Under the pieces are notes generated by a model that was not told the origin of the DNA, did not search any database, and saw nothing but the letters and a program-made list of their open reading frames with translations. Of a stretch of 64,000 bases of DNA, positions 53,609-60,963 are shown piece by piece. Each line of letters starts with the position of its first letter. Position 1 is the stretch's first letter. Location of the stretch: NCBI RefSeq assembly GCF_013410775.1, contig NZ_JACCFH010000001.1, positions 4,030,001 through 4,094,000 on the forward strand. The letters are read 5' to 3'. A program made the translations under genes and the position numbers. Source of the DNA: Sphaerotilus montanus. Its GTDB lineage: Bacteria > Pseudomonadota > Gammaproteobacteria > Burkholderiales > Burkholderiaceae_C.

Positions 53609-54109
53609 ATGCTGGGTCTGCTGGTTACCGAATTCGTGAACATGGTCGAAGCGCGCTTTGGCGCACCGGTGGCGGACGCCATCCTCTTCGGCATGGACGT
53701 TCCTGCCGGGCACGACGATGAACTGCTCGACACCTACCCGGCCGCCCAGCTCCAGGTCCTGTTCGATGCGCTGTCGCGCCGTGTGGGTGAGACGCCGCAT
53801 GCGCTGCTCCAGCAGTTGGCCAGCCGGCTGGTCGGCCACATCCGGATCGCCAATCCGGACGTCTTTGCCCGCCACGCCGACCTGTTCGGCCAGATCACCG
53901 CCGATGGCGACGATGTCGTGCTGCGCTCCTACGAGATCGACGAGTCCGAGGCCGAAGAAATCGAGCTGCTGCTGGGCGAGCGCCAGCAGGCCGAGCGGCT
54001 GGTCCGCGGCCTGCTCGACGATCTGGCCCGCTACGAACGCCGCCGCGTGCCCGCACGCCGCTACCCGGCAGCCGCCGCGCTGATGCATGTGCGCGCCCTG
54101 ATGCGCTGA
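53609..54109 (+). CDS. Shortened H-NOX-like protein
   Basis: 166 residues from ATG 53609. The N-terminal half (MLGLLVTEFVNMVEARFGAP; VLFDALSRRVGETPHALLQQ) matches the first helices of haem-nitric-oxide-binding (H-NOX/HNOB) domains. The segment carrying the proximal haem His and the YxSxR motif is missing, and the C-terminus (SEAEEIELLLGERQQAERLV) is a charged helix ending in an Arg-rich tail. Haem binding is therefore doubtful. It is divergent from the ETF-quinone oxidoreductase gene. Confidence 0.62.
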   Translation: MLGLLVTEFVNMVEARFGAPVADAILFGMDVPAGHDDELLDTYPAAQLQVLFDALSRRVGETPHALLQQLASRLVGHIRIANPDVFARHADLFGQITADGDDVVLRSYEIDESEAEEIELLLGERQQAERLVRGLLDDLARYERRRVPARRYPAAAALMHVRALMR

Positions 54110-54235
54110 ATTCCACGGCGTCTTCCGAGGCGCCGGGCCGGTGCAGCGGCGGTGACAGGACGCCCGCATGGGGCGTGCTATCTTCAGGTGAAGATTTCGA
54201 CCAACATCGATCCACACCGAAAGAGGAGCAATTCC

Positions 54236-55018
54236 ATGAGCTACCCCATCGATCTGTCCGGCCGCGTGGCCCTCGTCACCGGTGCTTCCAGTGGTCTGGG
54301 GGCTCAGTTCGCACGGGTGCTGTCGCGGGCGGGTGCCGCGGTGGTCCTGGCGGGTCGGCGCACCGACCGCCTGAAGGCCTTGCGCGCCGAACTGGAGGCT
54401 GCGGACGGCGACGCCCACGTGGTCGAACTGGACGTCACCGACATCGACAGCATCAAGTCGGCCGTCGCCCACGCCGAGACCGAAGTCGGCGTGCTCGACA
54501 TCCTGATCAACAACTCCGGCGTCAGCACGACCCAGAAGCTGGTCGATGTCACCCCGGAAGACTTCGACTTCGTGTTCGACACCAATGTGCGCGGCGCCTT
54601 CTTCGTCGCGCAGGAAGTCGGCAAGCGCATGGTGGCCCGTGCCCGCGGCGCCGCACCGGGCACCTACACCGGTGGCCGCATCGTCAACATCGCCTCGATG
54701 GCCGGCCTGCGCGTGCTGAGCCAGATCGGCCCCTACGCGATGAGCAAGGCGGCGGTGATCCACATGACCCGCGCGATGGCGCTGGAGTGGGGCAAGTTCG
54801 ACATCAATGTCAACGCCATCTGCCCCGGCTACATCGACACCGAGATCAACCACCACCACTGGCAGACCGACGCCGGCCAGAAGCTGATCCACATGCTGCC
54901 GCGCAAGCGCCTGGGCACGCCGCAGGACCTGGACGCGGTGCTGATGATGTTGTGCGCCAACGAGAGCCGCTTCATCAACGGCGCCATCATCCAGGCCGAC
55001 GACGGCTTCGGCCTCTGA
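54236..55018 (+). CDS. Short-chain dehydrogenase/reductase
   Basis: 260 residues from ATG 54236, preceded by AGAGGAG. Rossmann NAD(P) motif VTGASSGLG, NNSG, catalytic IASMAGLRVLSQIGPYAMSK (Ser, YxxxK). The classical SDR group. ICPGYIDTEINHHHW and ADDGFGL at the end recall 3-oxoacyl-ACP reductase or hydroxyacyl-CoA dehydrogenase relatives; the substrate is not clear. YceH follows after sixteen bases. Confidence 0.9.
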   Translation: MSYPIDLSGRVALVTGASSGLGAQFARVLSRAGAAVVLAGRRTDRLKALRAELEAADGDAHVVELDVTDIDSIKSAVAHAETEVGVLDILINNSGVSTTQKLVDVTPEDFDFVFDTNVRGAFFVAQEVGKRMVARARGAAPGTYTGGRIVNIASMAGLRVLSQIGPYAMSKAAVIHMTRAMALEWGKFDINVNAICPGYIDTEINHHHWQTDAGQKLIHMLPRKRLGTPQDLDAVLMMLCANESRFINGAIIQADDGFGL

Positions 55019-55034
55019 ACTGCGGGGGACGCCG

Positions 55035-55673
55035 ATGAGACGCAACCTGACGCCGATGGAGGCGCGCATCGTCGCGGTGCTGCTGGAGAAGGAGGCGACG
55101 GTGCGCGACTCCTACCCGCTGTCGCTGAACGCGCTGTGCGCCGGCTGCAACCAGAAGACGGCACGCGAGCCGGTGATGACGCTGGGCGAGGCCGAGGTGC
55201 TGGCCGCGATCGAGGAGCTGAAATCGCTGAGCCTCGTCAACGAAGTCAGCGGCACGCGGGTCGTGCGCTACGAGCACAACCTGGCGCGGGTGCTTGGGGT
55301 GCCGGGCGCGGCGGCGGCGCTGCTGACGATGCTGATCCTGCGCGGACCGCAGACGGCGGCCGAACTGCGCCTGCATTGCGAGCGGTTGCACCGTTTTGCC
55401 GATGTCTCGTCCGTCGAAGGGTTCCTCGACGAACTCGCCGAGAAAGAGCCGCCGCGGGTGCGCAAGCTGCCGCGGGCGCCGGGTGCGCGTGAATCACGTT
55501 GGGCGCACCTGCTCTGCGGCGACGCGGGGCTGGAGGCGGCGTCCACCGAGTCGGCGGCGGGCGGCGCGGTCGATGCCGGGCTGGCGGAAGAAGTGGCGGT
55601 GCTGCGCGCCGAAGTCCACGAGTTGCGCGGACAGCTCGGCCGGATTGCCGCGGCCCTCGGCGTGGAGCTGTGA
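55035..55673 (+). CDS. yceH: YceH family (DUF480) protein
   Basis: 212 residues. LTPMEARIVAVLLEKEATVR, YPLSLNALCAGCNQKTAREP and GPQTAAELRLHCERLHRFAD are the DUF480 signatures, a winged-helix-like fold. The terminal helix (EEVAVLRAEVHELRGQLGRI) is coiled coil. Function not established. Sits between an SDR and a thioesterase on one strand. Confidence 0.92.
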   Translation: MRRNLTPMEARIVAVLLEKEATVRDSYPLSLNALCAGCNQKTAREPVMTLGEAEVLAAIEELKSLSLVNEVSGTRVVRYEHNLARVLGVPGAAAALLTMLILRGPQTAAELRLHCERLHRFADVSSVEGFLDELAEKEPPRVRKLPRAPGARESRWAHLLCGDAGLEAASTESAAGGAVDAGLAEEVAVLRAEVHELRGQLGRIAAALGVEL

Positions 55674-55675
55674 CG

Positions 55676-56107
55676 ATGCGGTTCGAGATTCCCGACGAAG
55701 CCAGCATGCGCTTCACCCACGAGATGGTGCTGCCCATCCGCTGGGGCGACATGGACGCGATGGGCCATGTCAATAACACCATCTACTTCCGCTACCTGGA
55801 GATCGTGCGGATCGACTGGTTCGAGCGCCTGGGTTCGCAGCCGGACCCGCGTGGCACCGGCCCGGTGATCGTCAACGCCTTCTGCAACTTCTACAAGCAG
55901 CTGGAGTTCCCCGGCGACGTGGTGGCGCGCCACTACGTCTGCAACCCGGGGCGCAGCAGCTTCGACACCTACATCACGCTCGGCCGCACCGACGACCCCG
56001 GCGTGGTCTACGCGGCCGGCGGCGCCAAGACGGTGTGGGTGGACTTTCCCGCGCAGAAATCGGTACCGCTGCCCGACGCGATCCGGGCGCTGGTCTCGGG
56101 TGAGTGA
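55676..56107 (+). CDS. Hot-dog-fold acyl-CoA thioesterase
   Basis: 143 residues from ATG 55676. The 4-HBT family motif WGDMDAMGHVNNTIYFRYLE holds the catalytic Asp. The closing segments (FETY-like FDTYITLGRTDDPGVVYAAG) fit. It hydrolyses an acyl-CoA, with no specificity readable. Its end overlaps rmuC by eight bases. Confidence 0.9.
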   Translation: MRFEIPDEASMRFTHEMVLPIRWGDMDAMGHVNNTIYFRYLEIVRIDWFERLGSQPDPRGTGPVIVNAFCNFYKQLEFPGDVVARHYVCNPGRSSFDTYITLGRTDDPGVVYAAGGAKTVWVDFPAQKSVPLPDAIRALVSGE

Positions 56108-57452
56108 CCGGAGCTTGCTGATCGGCCTGCTGGTGCTGGTGGCGCTGCAGGCGGTCGGGCTGGCGTGGCTGGTCTGGCGCCGACTGACCGATCCCGCCGC
56201 GCCAGTCGACGACCCCGAGCGCCTGCAGGCCACTGCCGACGCCATCATCGACGCCGGCCATGCCCACAGCGAGCGGGTCGAGCGCGAACTGCGCACCGAA
56301 GTGCAGGGCAGCGCCCGCGGCACCCGCCAGGAGCTGAACGCGGCGTTGGCCCAGTTCCAGCGCCTGCTGCTGACCCAGACCGGCGAGGCCAGCCGCACCC
56401 AGTCCGAGCACCTGCGCCAGCTCACCGAGGCCAACGACCGCCGCCTGGCCGGGCTGCAGCAGTCGATGGAGCAGCGGCTCGACGCCGTGCAGCTCAGCGT
56501 CGAGCAGCGGCTGGCGAGCCTGCAGGCCGACAACGAGCGCAAGCTCGAACAGATGCGTGCCACCGTGGACGAGAAGCTGCACGCCACGCTGGAGGCCCGC
56601 CTCGGCGAGAGCTTCAAGCAGGTGGCCGACCGGCTGGAGCAGGTCCACCGCGGCCTCGGCGAGATGCAGACGCTGGCGCAGGGTGTCGGCGATCTGAAGC
56701 GCGTGCTGGGTAACGTGAAGACCCGCGGGCTGCTGGGCGAGGTGCAGCTCGCGGCGCTGCTGGAGCAGGTGTTCACGGTGGAGCAGTACGCGACCAATGT
56801 CGTGACCGTGCCGGGCAGCAACGACCGGGTGGAGTTCGCGATCCGGCTGCCGGGGCGCGGCGCGGCGGGGCTGGACGCGCCGGTCTGGCTGCCGATCGAC
56901 GCCAAGTTTCCCCGGGAGGACTACGAACGCCTGCTGGACGCCCAGGACCGCGCCGACAAGCCGGCCGCCGAGCTGGCCGCGCGTGCGCTGGAGTTGCGCG
57001 TGCGCGACGAGGCCCGCACCATCGCCGCCAAGTACCTGGCGCCGCCGCACACCACCGACTTCGCCGTGCTCTTCCTGCCGACCGAGGGTCTGTACGCCGA
57101 ACTGCTGCGCCGCCCCGGTTTGAACGAGCGGCTGCAGCGCGAGCACCGCGTCACGCTGGCTGGGCCGACCACGCTGCTGGCGATGCTCAACAGCCTGCAG
57201 ATGGGCTTCCGCACGCTGGCGCTGGAGCAGCGCAGCGCGGAGGTCTGGAAGATCCTCGGCGCGGTGAAAATGGAATTTTCGCGTTTCGGAGAAGTGCTCG
57301 AAAAGACCCGCAAGAAGCTGCACGAGGCCAGCCAGACGATCGAATCCGCAGAGGTGCGCACCCGTGCGATGGCACGCCAGCTGCGTTCCGTGGAATCGCT
57401 GGATCCGGCGGACGGGCCGCCAGCGCTCTCGGCCGACGCCCCCCCGGAATGA
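56100..57452 (+). CDS. rmuC: DNA recombination protein RmuC
   Basis: 450 residues, GTG start overlapping the thioesterase by eight bases. N-terminal membrane anchor (LLIGLLVLVALQAVGLAWLV), a coiled coil (about 55-190), and the RmuC nuclease-like domain with GDLKRVLGNVKTRGLLGEVQ, LPIDAKFPREDYERLLDAQD and VLFLPTEGLYAELL. RmuC limits inversion of short repeats. A terminator follows about 140 bases downstream. Confidence 0.94.
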   Translation: MSDRSLLIGLLVLVALQAVGLAWLVWRRLTDPAAPVDDPERLQATADAIIDAGHAHSERVERELRTEVQGSARGTRQELNAALAQFQRLLLTQTGEASRTQSEHLRQLTEANDRRLAGLQQSMEQRLDAVQLSVEQRLASLQADNERKLEQMRATVDEKLHATLEARLGESFKQVADRLEQVHRGLGEMQTLAQGVGDLKRVLGNVKTRGLLGEVQLAALLEQVFTVEQYATNVVTVPGSNDRVEFAIRLPGRGAAGLDAPVWLPIDAKFPREDYERLLDAQDRADKPAAELAARALELRVRDEARTIAAKYLAPPHTTDFAVLFLPTEGLYAELLRRPGLNERLQREHRVTLAGPTTLLAMLNSLQMGFRTLALEQRSAEVWKILGAVKMEFSRFGEVLEKTRKKLHEASQTIESAEVRTRAMARQLRSVESLDPADGPPALSADAPPE

Positions 57453-57586
57453 AGGGTCGCACCTCCGATCAGGGGGTTGCATGCCCTGTTCGCCACTGCA
57501 CAAAGTGCTTAGGCTCAAGGTCGATTTTGTTGTCTGTCTGTCGATTTCCATTCGATGGAGAAGTTGGTCCTGAAATCTCCATCGCT
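57453..57586 (+). ncRNA. Possible small RNA or structured 3' UTR after rmuC
   Basis: About 135 bases without a gene, leading straight to a strong terminator. It contains a perfect 9-base inverted repeat (57553-57561 CGATGGAGA, 57576-57584) with a fourteen-base loop, 6 bases before the terminator stem. Could be only an mRNA 3' end. No promoter is clear. Confidence 0.3.
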
Positions 57587-59302
57587 TCACAAGGCGGCTC
57601 CCCGGGAGTCGCCTTTTTTTTCGCCCGCCGGATCCAGCGCGTCCCGCAGTGCGGCCTCGACCGGAAAGGGCGCTCCCGTGACCCATGCGGCGAGGACCTG
57701 CGCGCCCAGCGCCGCGCTGGTGATGCCCCGCGATCCGAGTCCTGCATGCACGAACAGGCCGTGGCTGGCTCCGTGGCAGCGCGGTACGTGGCGCAGTCCG
57801 TCCAGCCGGGTCCGTCCGCTCTGGCGTGCGGCATCGAAGGCGGTGCGGTCGACGGGGGGGCCGATCACCGGCAGCCGGTCCGGCGTGGTGGCGCGCCAGC
57901 CGACGCGGCCTGCCGTGGCCATGGTCTCCCGCGCTGCCATGTCCGGCAGGCAGATTCCGAGCTGTGCGGCGCGCGCCAGGTTGTGTTGGTGGTCGGCCAG
58001 CCGGACGCTGCCGTCCAGATCCTCGGCCTGGCTGGTTGCGCCGGTCAGCACGCGGCCGTCTGGCAGCGTCAGGCCGTAGCCCTGCCCAGACAAGGCCATC
58101 CGCGGCGGACACAGCCCCGGCGTGTCGGCGGGCAGCAACGTTGTCTGGCCACGCACTGCCTGCAGCCGCAGCGCCGCGGCGTGGGGCGCCAGCAGCCGGT
58201 TGACCGCACCGGCATTCGCCAGCACGACCACCGGAGCCTGCGCCAGCAACTGCCCCTGGTGGTCCAGCGCCTGCCATTCACCCGATGGACTGCGCCGCAA
58301 TGCGGCGACCTCGGTCTGCCCCTGGAAGCGCGCCAGCCCTGCCGACACCGCCTGCGCGAGCAGCCAGCGGCACCAGTCGCCCGGTGACAGCCAGCCGGCA
58401 TCGGCATAGAACCAGCCGCCAGTGGGCACGTCCAGGCCGGTGTGGTGGCGCGCCTCGGCGGCCGTGACCCAGCGGACATAGGTGTCCGGCAGACCGACCC
58501 GGGCGAGCTGCGCCGCGGCCTGCGTGGCGTCCAGCCGGTCTTCCAGCCGCACGAAGCCGCGCAGATCCCCTGCGACCGCGCCCGAGGCAATCGCCGGACG
58601 GGCCAGCCGGGCCGTCAGCAGCGACGCGGCGCGGAACCAGCGCGCGTGCAGGCTGTCGGGGGCGTTGAAGGTGCCGTGCATCAGGCCGCCCGGGTTGCCT
58701 GAAGTCTCCTGCGCCGGGGCGGCTTGCCGGTCCAGCACGGTGGTGGACCAGCCCTGACGCGCCAGCGCCCAGGCGGCGGCACACCCGGCCAGTCCGGCAC
58801 CGAGGACCAGCGCCTCGCGCGGCCCCTGGTGCGGCGGGCGAAACGCGGCCGGCTGCGGGAGGGTGAAACGCGGCGCGAAGCGGGCCTGCGTGGACCCGGA
58901 TTCCGCCGCGTCCACGACAAAGCCGTTGCGCGCGAGGCCGTCCCGCACCGAGGCGTCGGTTCGGGGCGTCACCAGGGTGGCGCCGGGCGCGGCCAGCCGG
59001 TTCAGCCGCCGCAGCAGATCGGGCGTCAGCGTGACACGGGCATCGAGCAGGAAGCGGCCCACCTGCGCCTGCAGTCCGCGCAGGCGCTGCTCCACATCGC
59101 CGGATTCGCCGGGCACCCGCATCCATTGCACCTGCGCGCCGTCCCTGTCCAGGCTGTCCGGGCCATCGAGCGCGAGGACGATCAGGCGTTCGCCGCGCAG
59201 CGGGTCGGCGCGCCAGGTGGCGTGCAGCTGCGCCAGCCGCGCGGCGGGGTCGGTGCCGGTGCGCAGGTCGAGCACGACCTGGCGTTCGCGACCCGCGCTC
59301 AT
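57587..59302 (-). CDS. mnmC: MnmC FAD-dependent oxidoreductase with vestigial methyltransferase domain
   Basis: 571 residues from ATG 59302, four-base overlap with the transporter gene. The FAD domain (GAGLAG at 168-173, GFVRLEDRLD, GWFYADAGWLSPGDWCRWLL, GLGSRGITSAALGAQVLAAW) is the MnmC oxidase that removes the carboxymethyl group of cmnm5(s2)U34 in tRNA. The N-terminal 135 residues align with the methyltransferase half but are shortened and lack the SAM loop and the DGFAP-x-x-NP motif (LLDARVTLTPDLL instead). Only the oxidase step is likely here. Confidence 0.9.
   Translation of the reverse strand: MSAGRERQVVLDLRTGTDPAARLAQLHATWRADPLRGERLIVLALDGPDSLDRDGAQVQWMRVPGESGDVEQRLRGLQAQVGRFLLDARVTLTPDLLRRLNRLAAPGATLVTPRTDASVRDGLARNGFVVDAAESGSTQARFAPRFTLPQPAAFRPPHQGPREALVLGAGLAGCAAAWALARQGWSTTVLDRQAAPAQETSGNPGGLMHGTFNAPDSLHARWFRAASLLTARLARPAIASGAVAGDLRGFVRLEDRLDATQAAAQLARVGLPDTYVRWVTAAEARHHTGLDVPTGGWFYADAGWLSPGDWCRWLLAQAVSAGLARFQGQTEVAALRRSPSGEWQALDHQGQLLAQAPVVVLANAGAVNRLLAPHAAALRLQAVRGQTTLLPADTPGLCPPRMALSGQGYGLTLPDGRVLTGATSQAEDLDGSVRLADHQHNLARAAQLGICLPDMAARETMATAGRVGWRATTPDRLPVIGPPVDRTAFDAARQSGRTRLDGLRHVPRCHGASHGLFVHAGLGSRGITSAALGAQVLAAWVTGAPFPVEAALRDALDPAGEKKGDSRGAAL
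57591..57621 (+). terminator. Rho-independent terminator of rmuC, inside mnmC 3' end
   Basis: AAGGCG, then G, CTCC, short loop CCG, GGAG, T, CGCCTT and a run of T's (nine in total to 57621). One G-T wobble. It lies within the last codons of the convergent mnmC gene. Confidence 0.85.
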
Positions 59303-60381
59303 CCGCCGTCGTCCCGGCGCCGGAATGCCACCCATCCCGCGATGATGGTGAACGCGATCACGATGCTCACCACGACGAGGAAGCCATGCGGGTGGTCGGC
59401 CAGCGGAATGCCGCCGACGTTCATGCCCAGCAGGCCGGCGGTGAGGTTGATCGGCAGTGCGAGCACGGTGACGATGGTCAGCACGAAGAGGCTGCGGTTG
59501 GTCTGCTCGTTGATCTGCGCGGCCACTTCTTCCTGCAGCAGCTTCACCCGCTCCTGCAGCGACACCATGTCGCGCAGCACCACGGAGAACTCTTCCGTCG
59601 CATCGCGCAGGTCCTGCACGTCCAGATCGGCCATCCACACCGGCGGGTGCTGGAGCAGGCGGAACAGTGCCGCCGGCTCCGGCAGCAGCAGCCGCTGCAG
59701 GCGCACCAGCAGCCGCCGCATCGCGCCCAGGCGCGAGCGCTTGTGGTTCAGGCGTCCGGCGAGCAGCTGGTCCTCCACGTCATCGATCTGCAGCGTGGCC
59801 CGCCGCACCAGGTCGACCAGCATGTCGGCCTGGTGCCGCAGCAACTGCGCCAGCAGGTCGGCGGTCGAGCGCACCGGCTCGCCATCGCGCACCGCCACGC
59901 GCAGCTGGTCGATCGAGCGCAGCGGCTTGCGGCGCCCGGTGATCAGCAGGCGGCGGTTCAGGCAGATCCACAGCGTGGCGGTGTCGGTCGGCTCGAAGAA
60001 GAAGTCGAACTGCAGGTCGTTGACCACCGCCAGCAGCACCTGCTCGACCCGCTCCACGCGGGTTGAATTGAGGCCGCCGCGCAGTGATTCGAAGAAGGCC
60101 TCGGGGAGATCGGCGTGGTCGCGCAGCCAGCGTTCGGTGGCGTTGTTGGCCAGGTTGAAGTGCAGCCACAGCAGGCCGGCTCCGGCGGTGTCACCGTCCT
60201 CGTCGGGGTGGTCGGCCAGCCACTGCCGGGCCTGGGTCGACGAGATCGGCTCGGCCTGCAGCGACACCTCCGCATCGGCGGGACCGGCGGGTGCGGAGAA
60301 CCGGAACCCCCAGATCAGTCCGGCCGGGTCACTGCCATAGAGGTTCTCGCCAGGGAGTGCATGTTGGAAGTCGGTGCGCAT
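59299..60381 (-). CDS. CorA/ZntB-family divalent cation transporter
   Basis: 360 residues from ATG 60381. A large N-terminal cytoplasmic domain (WICLNRRLLITGRRKPLRSI; RRATLQIDDVEDQLLAGRLN) and two C-terminal helices (LFVLTIVTVLALPINLTAGL; FLVVVSIVIAFTIIAGWVAF) around GMNVGGIPL. The GMN motif followed by VGGIP is like ZntB rather than classical CorA (GMNFE), so Zn2+ efflux or influx is a fair guess. Upstream in-frame codons to 61584 are in the next gene's antisense and are excluded. Confidence 0.9.
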   Translation of the reverse strand: MRTDFQHALPGENLYGSDPAGLIWGFRFSAPAGPADAEVSLQAEPISSTQARQWLADHPDEDGDTAGAGLLWLHFNLANNATERWLRDHADLPEAFFESLRGGLNSTRVERVEQVLLAVVNDLQFDFFFEPTDTATLWICLNRRLLITGRRKPLRSIDQLRVAVRDGEPVRSTADLLAQLLRHQADMLVDLVRRATLQIDDVEDQLLAGRLNHKRSRLGAMRRLLVRLQRLLLPEPAALFRLLQHPPVWMADLDVQDLRDATEEFSVVLRDMVSLQERVKLLQEEVAAQINEQTNRSLFVLTIVTVLALPINLTAGLLGMNVGGIPLADHPHGFLVVVSIVIAFTIIAGWVAFRRRDDGG

Positions 60382-60489
60382 CAGTCCGGTCGCTTGCAGT
60401 CCGAATAGCGGGGGGCCCGAGTCTGCCGCAATTCCGTGAAGTGTCGCGGGGACATGCGCCGATGGTCGCCACTGTGTTTTTAAAATAAC

Positions 60490-60507
60490 TATACTGTTTA
60501 TACCGTT
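60490..60507 (+). promoter_or_regulatory. Tandem 9-bp repeats in promoter of the small RHH-like gene
   Basis: TATACTGTT followed directly by TATACCGTT. The pair overlaps a -10-like TATACT and lies 13-30 bases before ATG 60520, with TTTAGGAG after it. Placement suggests autoregulation by the encoded DNA-binding protein. Confidence 0.5.
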
Positions 60508-60519
60508 TAGGAGAACAGA

Positions 60520-60873
60520 ATGAATGATCCCGTCCAGTCCCCCGTTGCCCGCAAGCGCGCCCCCCGCACGCCCCGCGCCAAGGTCGTTGCCGTCCCCGCG
60601 GCCGCGCCGGTCCCGCCGGTGACCGTGCCGGCGGCGCCTGCCGTGAAGCAGAAGCTCGTCCGCGACAGTTTCACCTTTCCCGAAAACGAGTACGCCCAGA
60701 TCGAGGTGCTGAAGAGCCGGGCGCTGGCGCTGGCGCACCACGCCAAGAAGAGCGAGGTGCTCCGCGCGGGCATCGCGGCGCTGTCGGCCCTGCCCGACGA
60801 GGCGCTGCTCGCGGCGCTCAAGGCCGTGACGCCGCTCAAGACCGGCCGTCCGAAGTCGGGCAAGAAGCGCTGA
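60520..60873 (+). CDS. Small RHH-like protein with Ala/Pro/Lys-rich N-terminal tail
   Basis: 117 residues. Residues 1-45 are Ala/Pro/Arg/Lys-rich (ARKRAPRTPRAKVVAVPAAA), as in histone-like tails. The rest (KLVRDSFTFPENEYAQIEVL, HHAKKSEVLRAGIAALSALP) has a strand-helix-helix pattern like ribbon-helix-helix DNA-binding proteins and resembles small Burkholderiales proteins with the same RDSFTxP-xxEY core that I remember as uncharacterised. Ends LKTGRPKSGKKR. AGGAG lies before ATG 60520; ppx follows after 90 bases. Confidence 0.7.
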   Translation: MNDPVQSPVARKRAPRTPRAKVVAVPAAAPVPPVTVPAAPAVKQKLVRDSFTFPENEYAQIEVLKSRALALAHHAKKSEVLRAGIAALSALPDEALLAALKAVTPLKTGRPKSGKKR

Positions 60874-60963
60874 AGTGTGGGAAAAGGCGCTGCCGTGCAC
60901 GCCGGCATGGCCGGGCAGCGGCCTTGCCATCAAGCTGTCATCGATCCGACTTAATTTGTCGTC

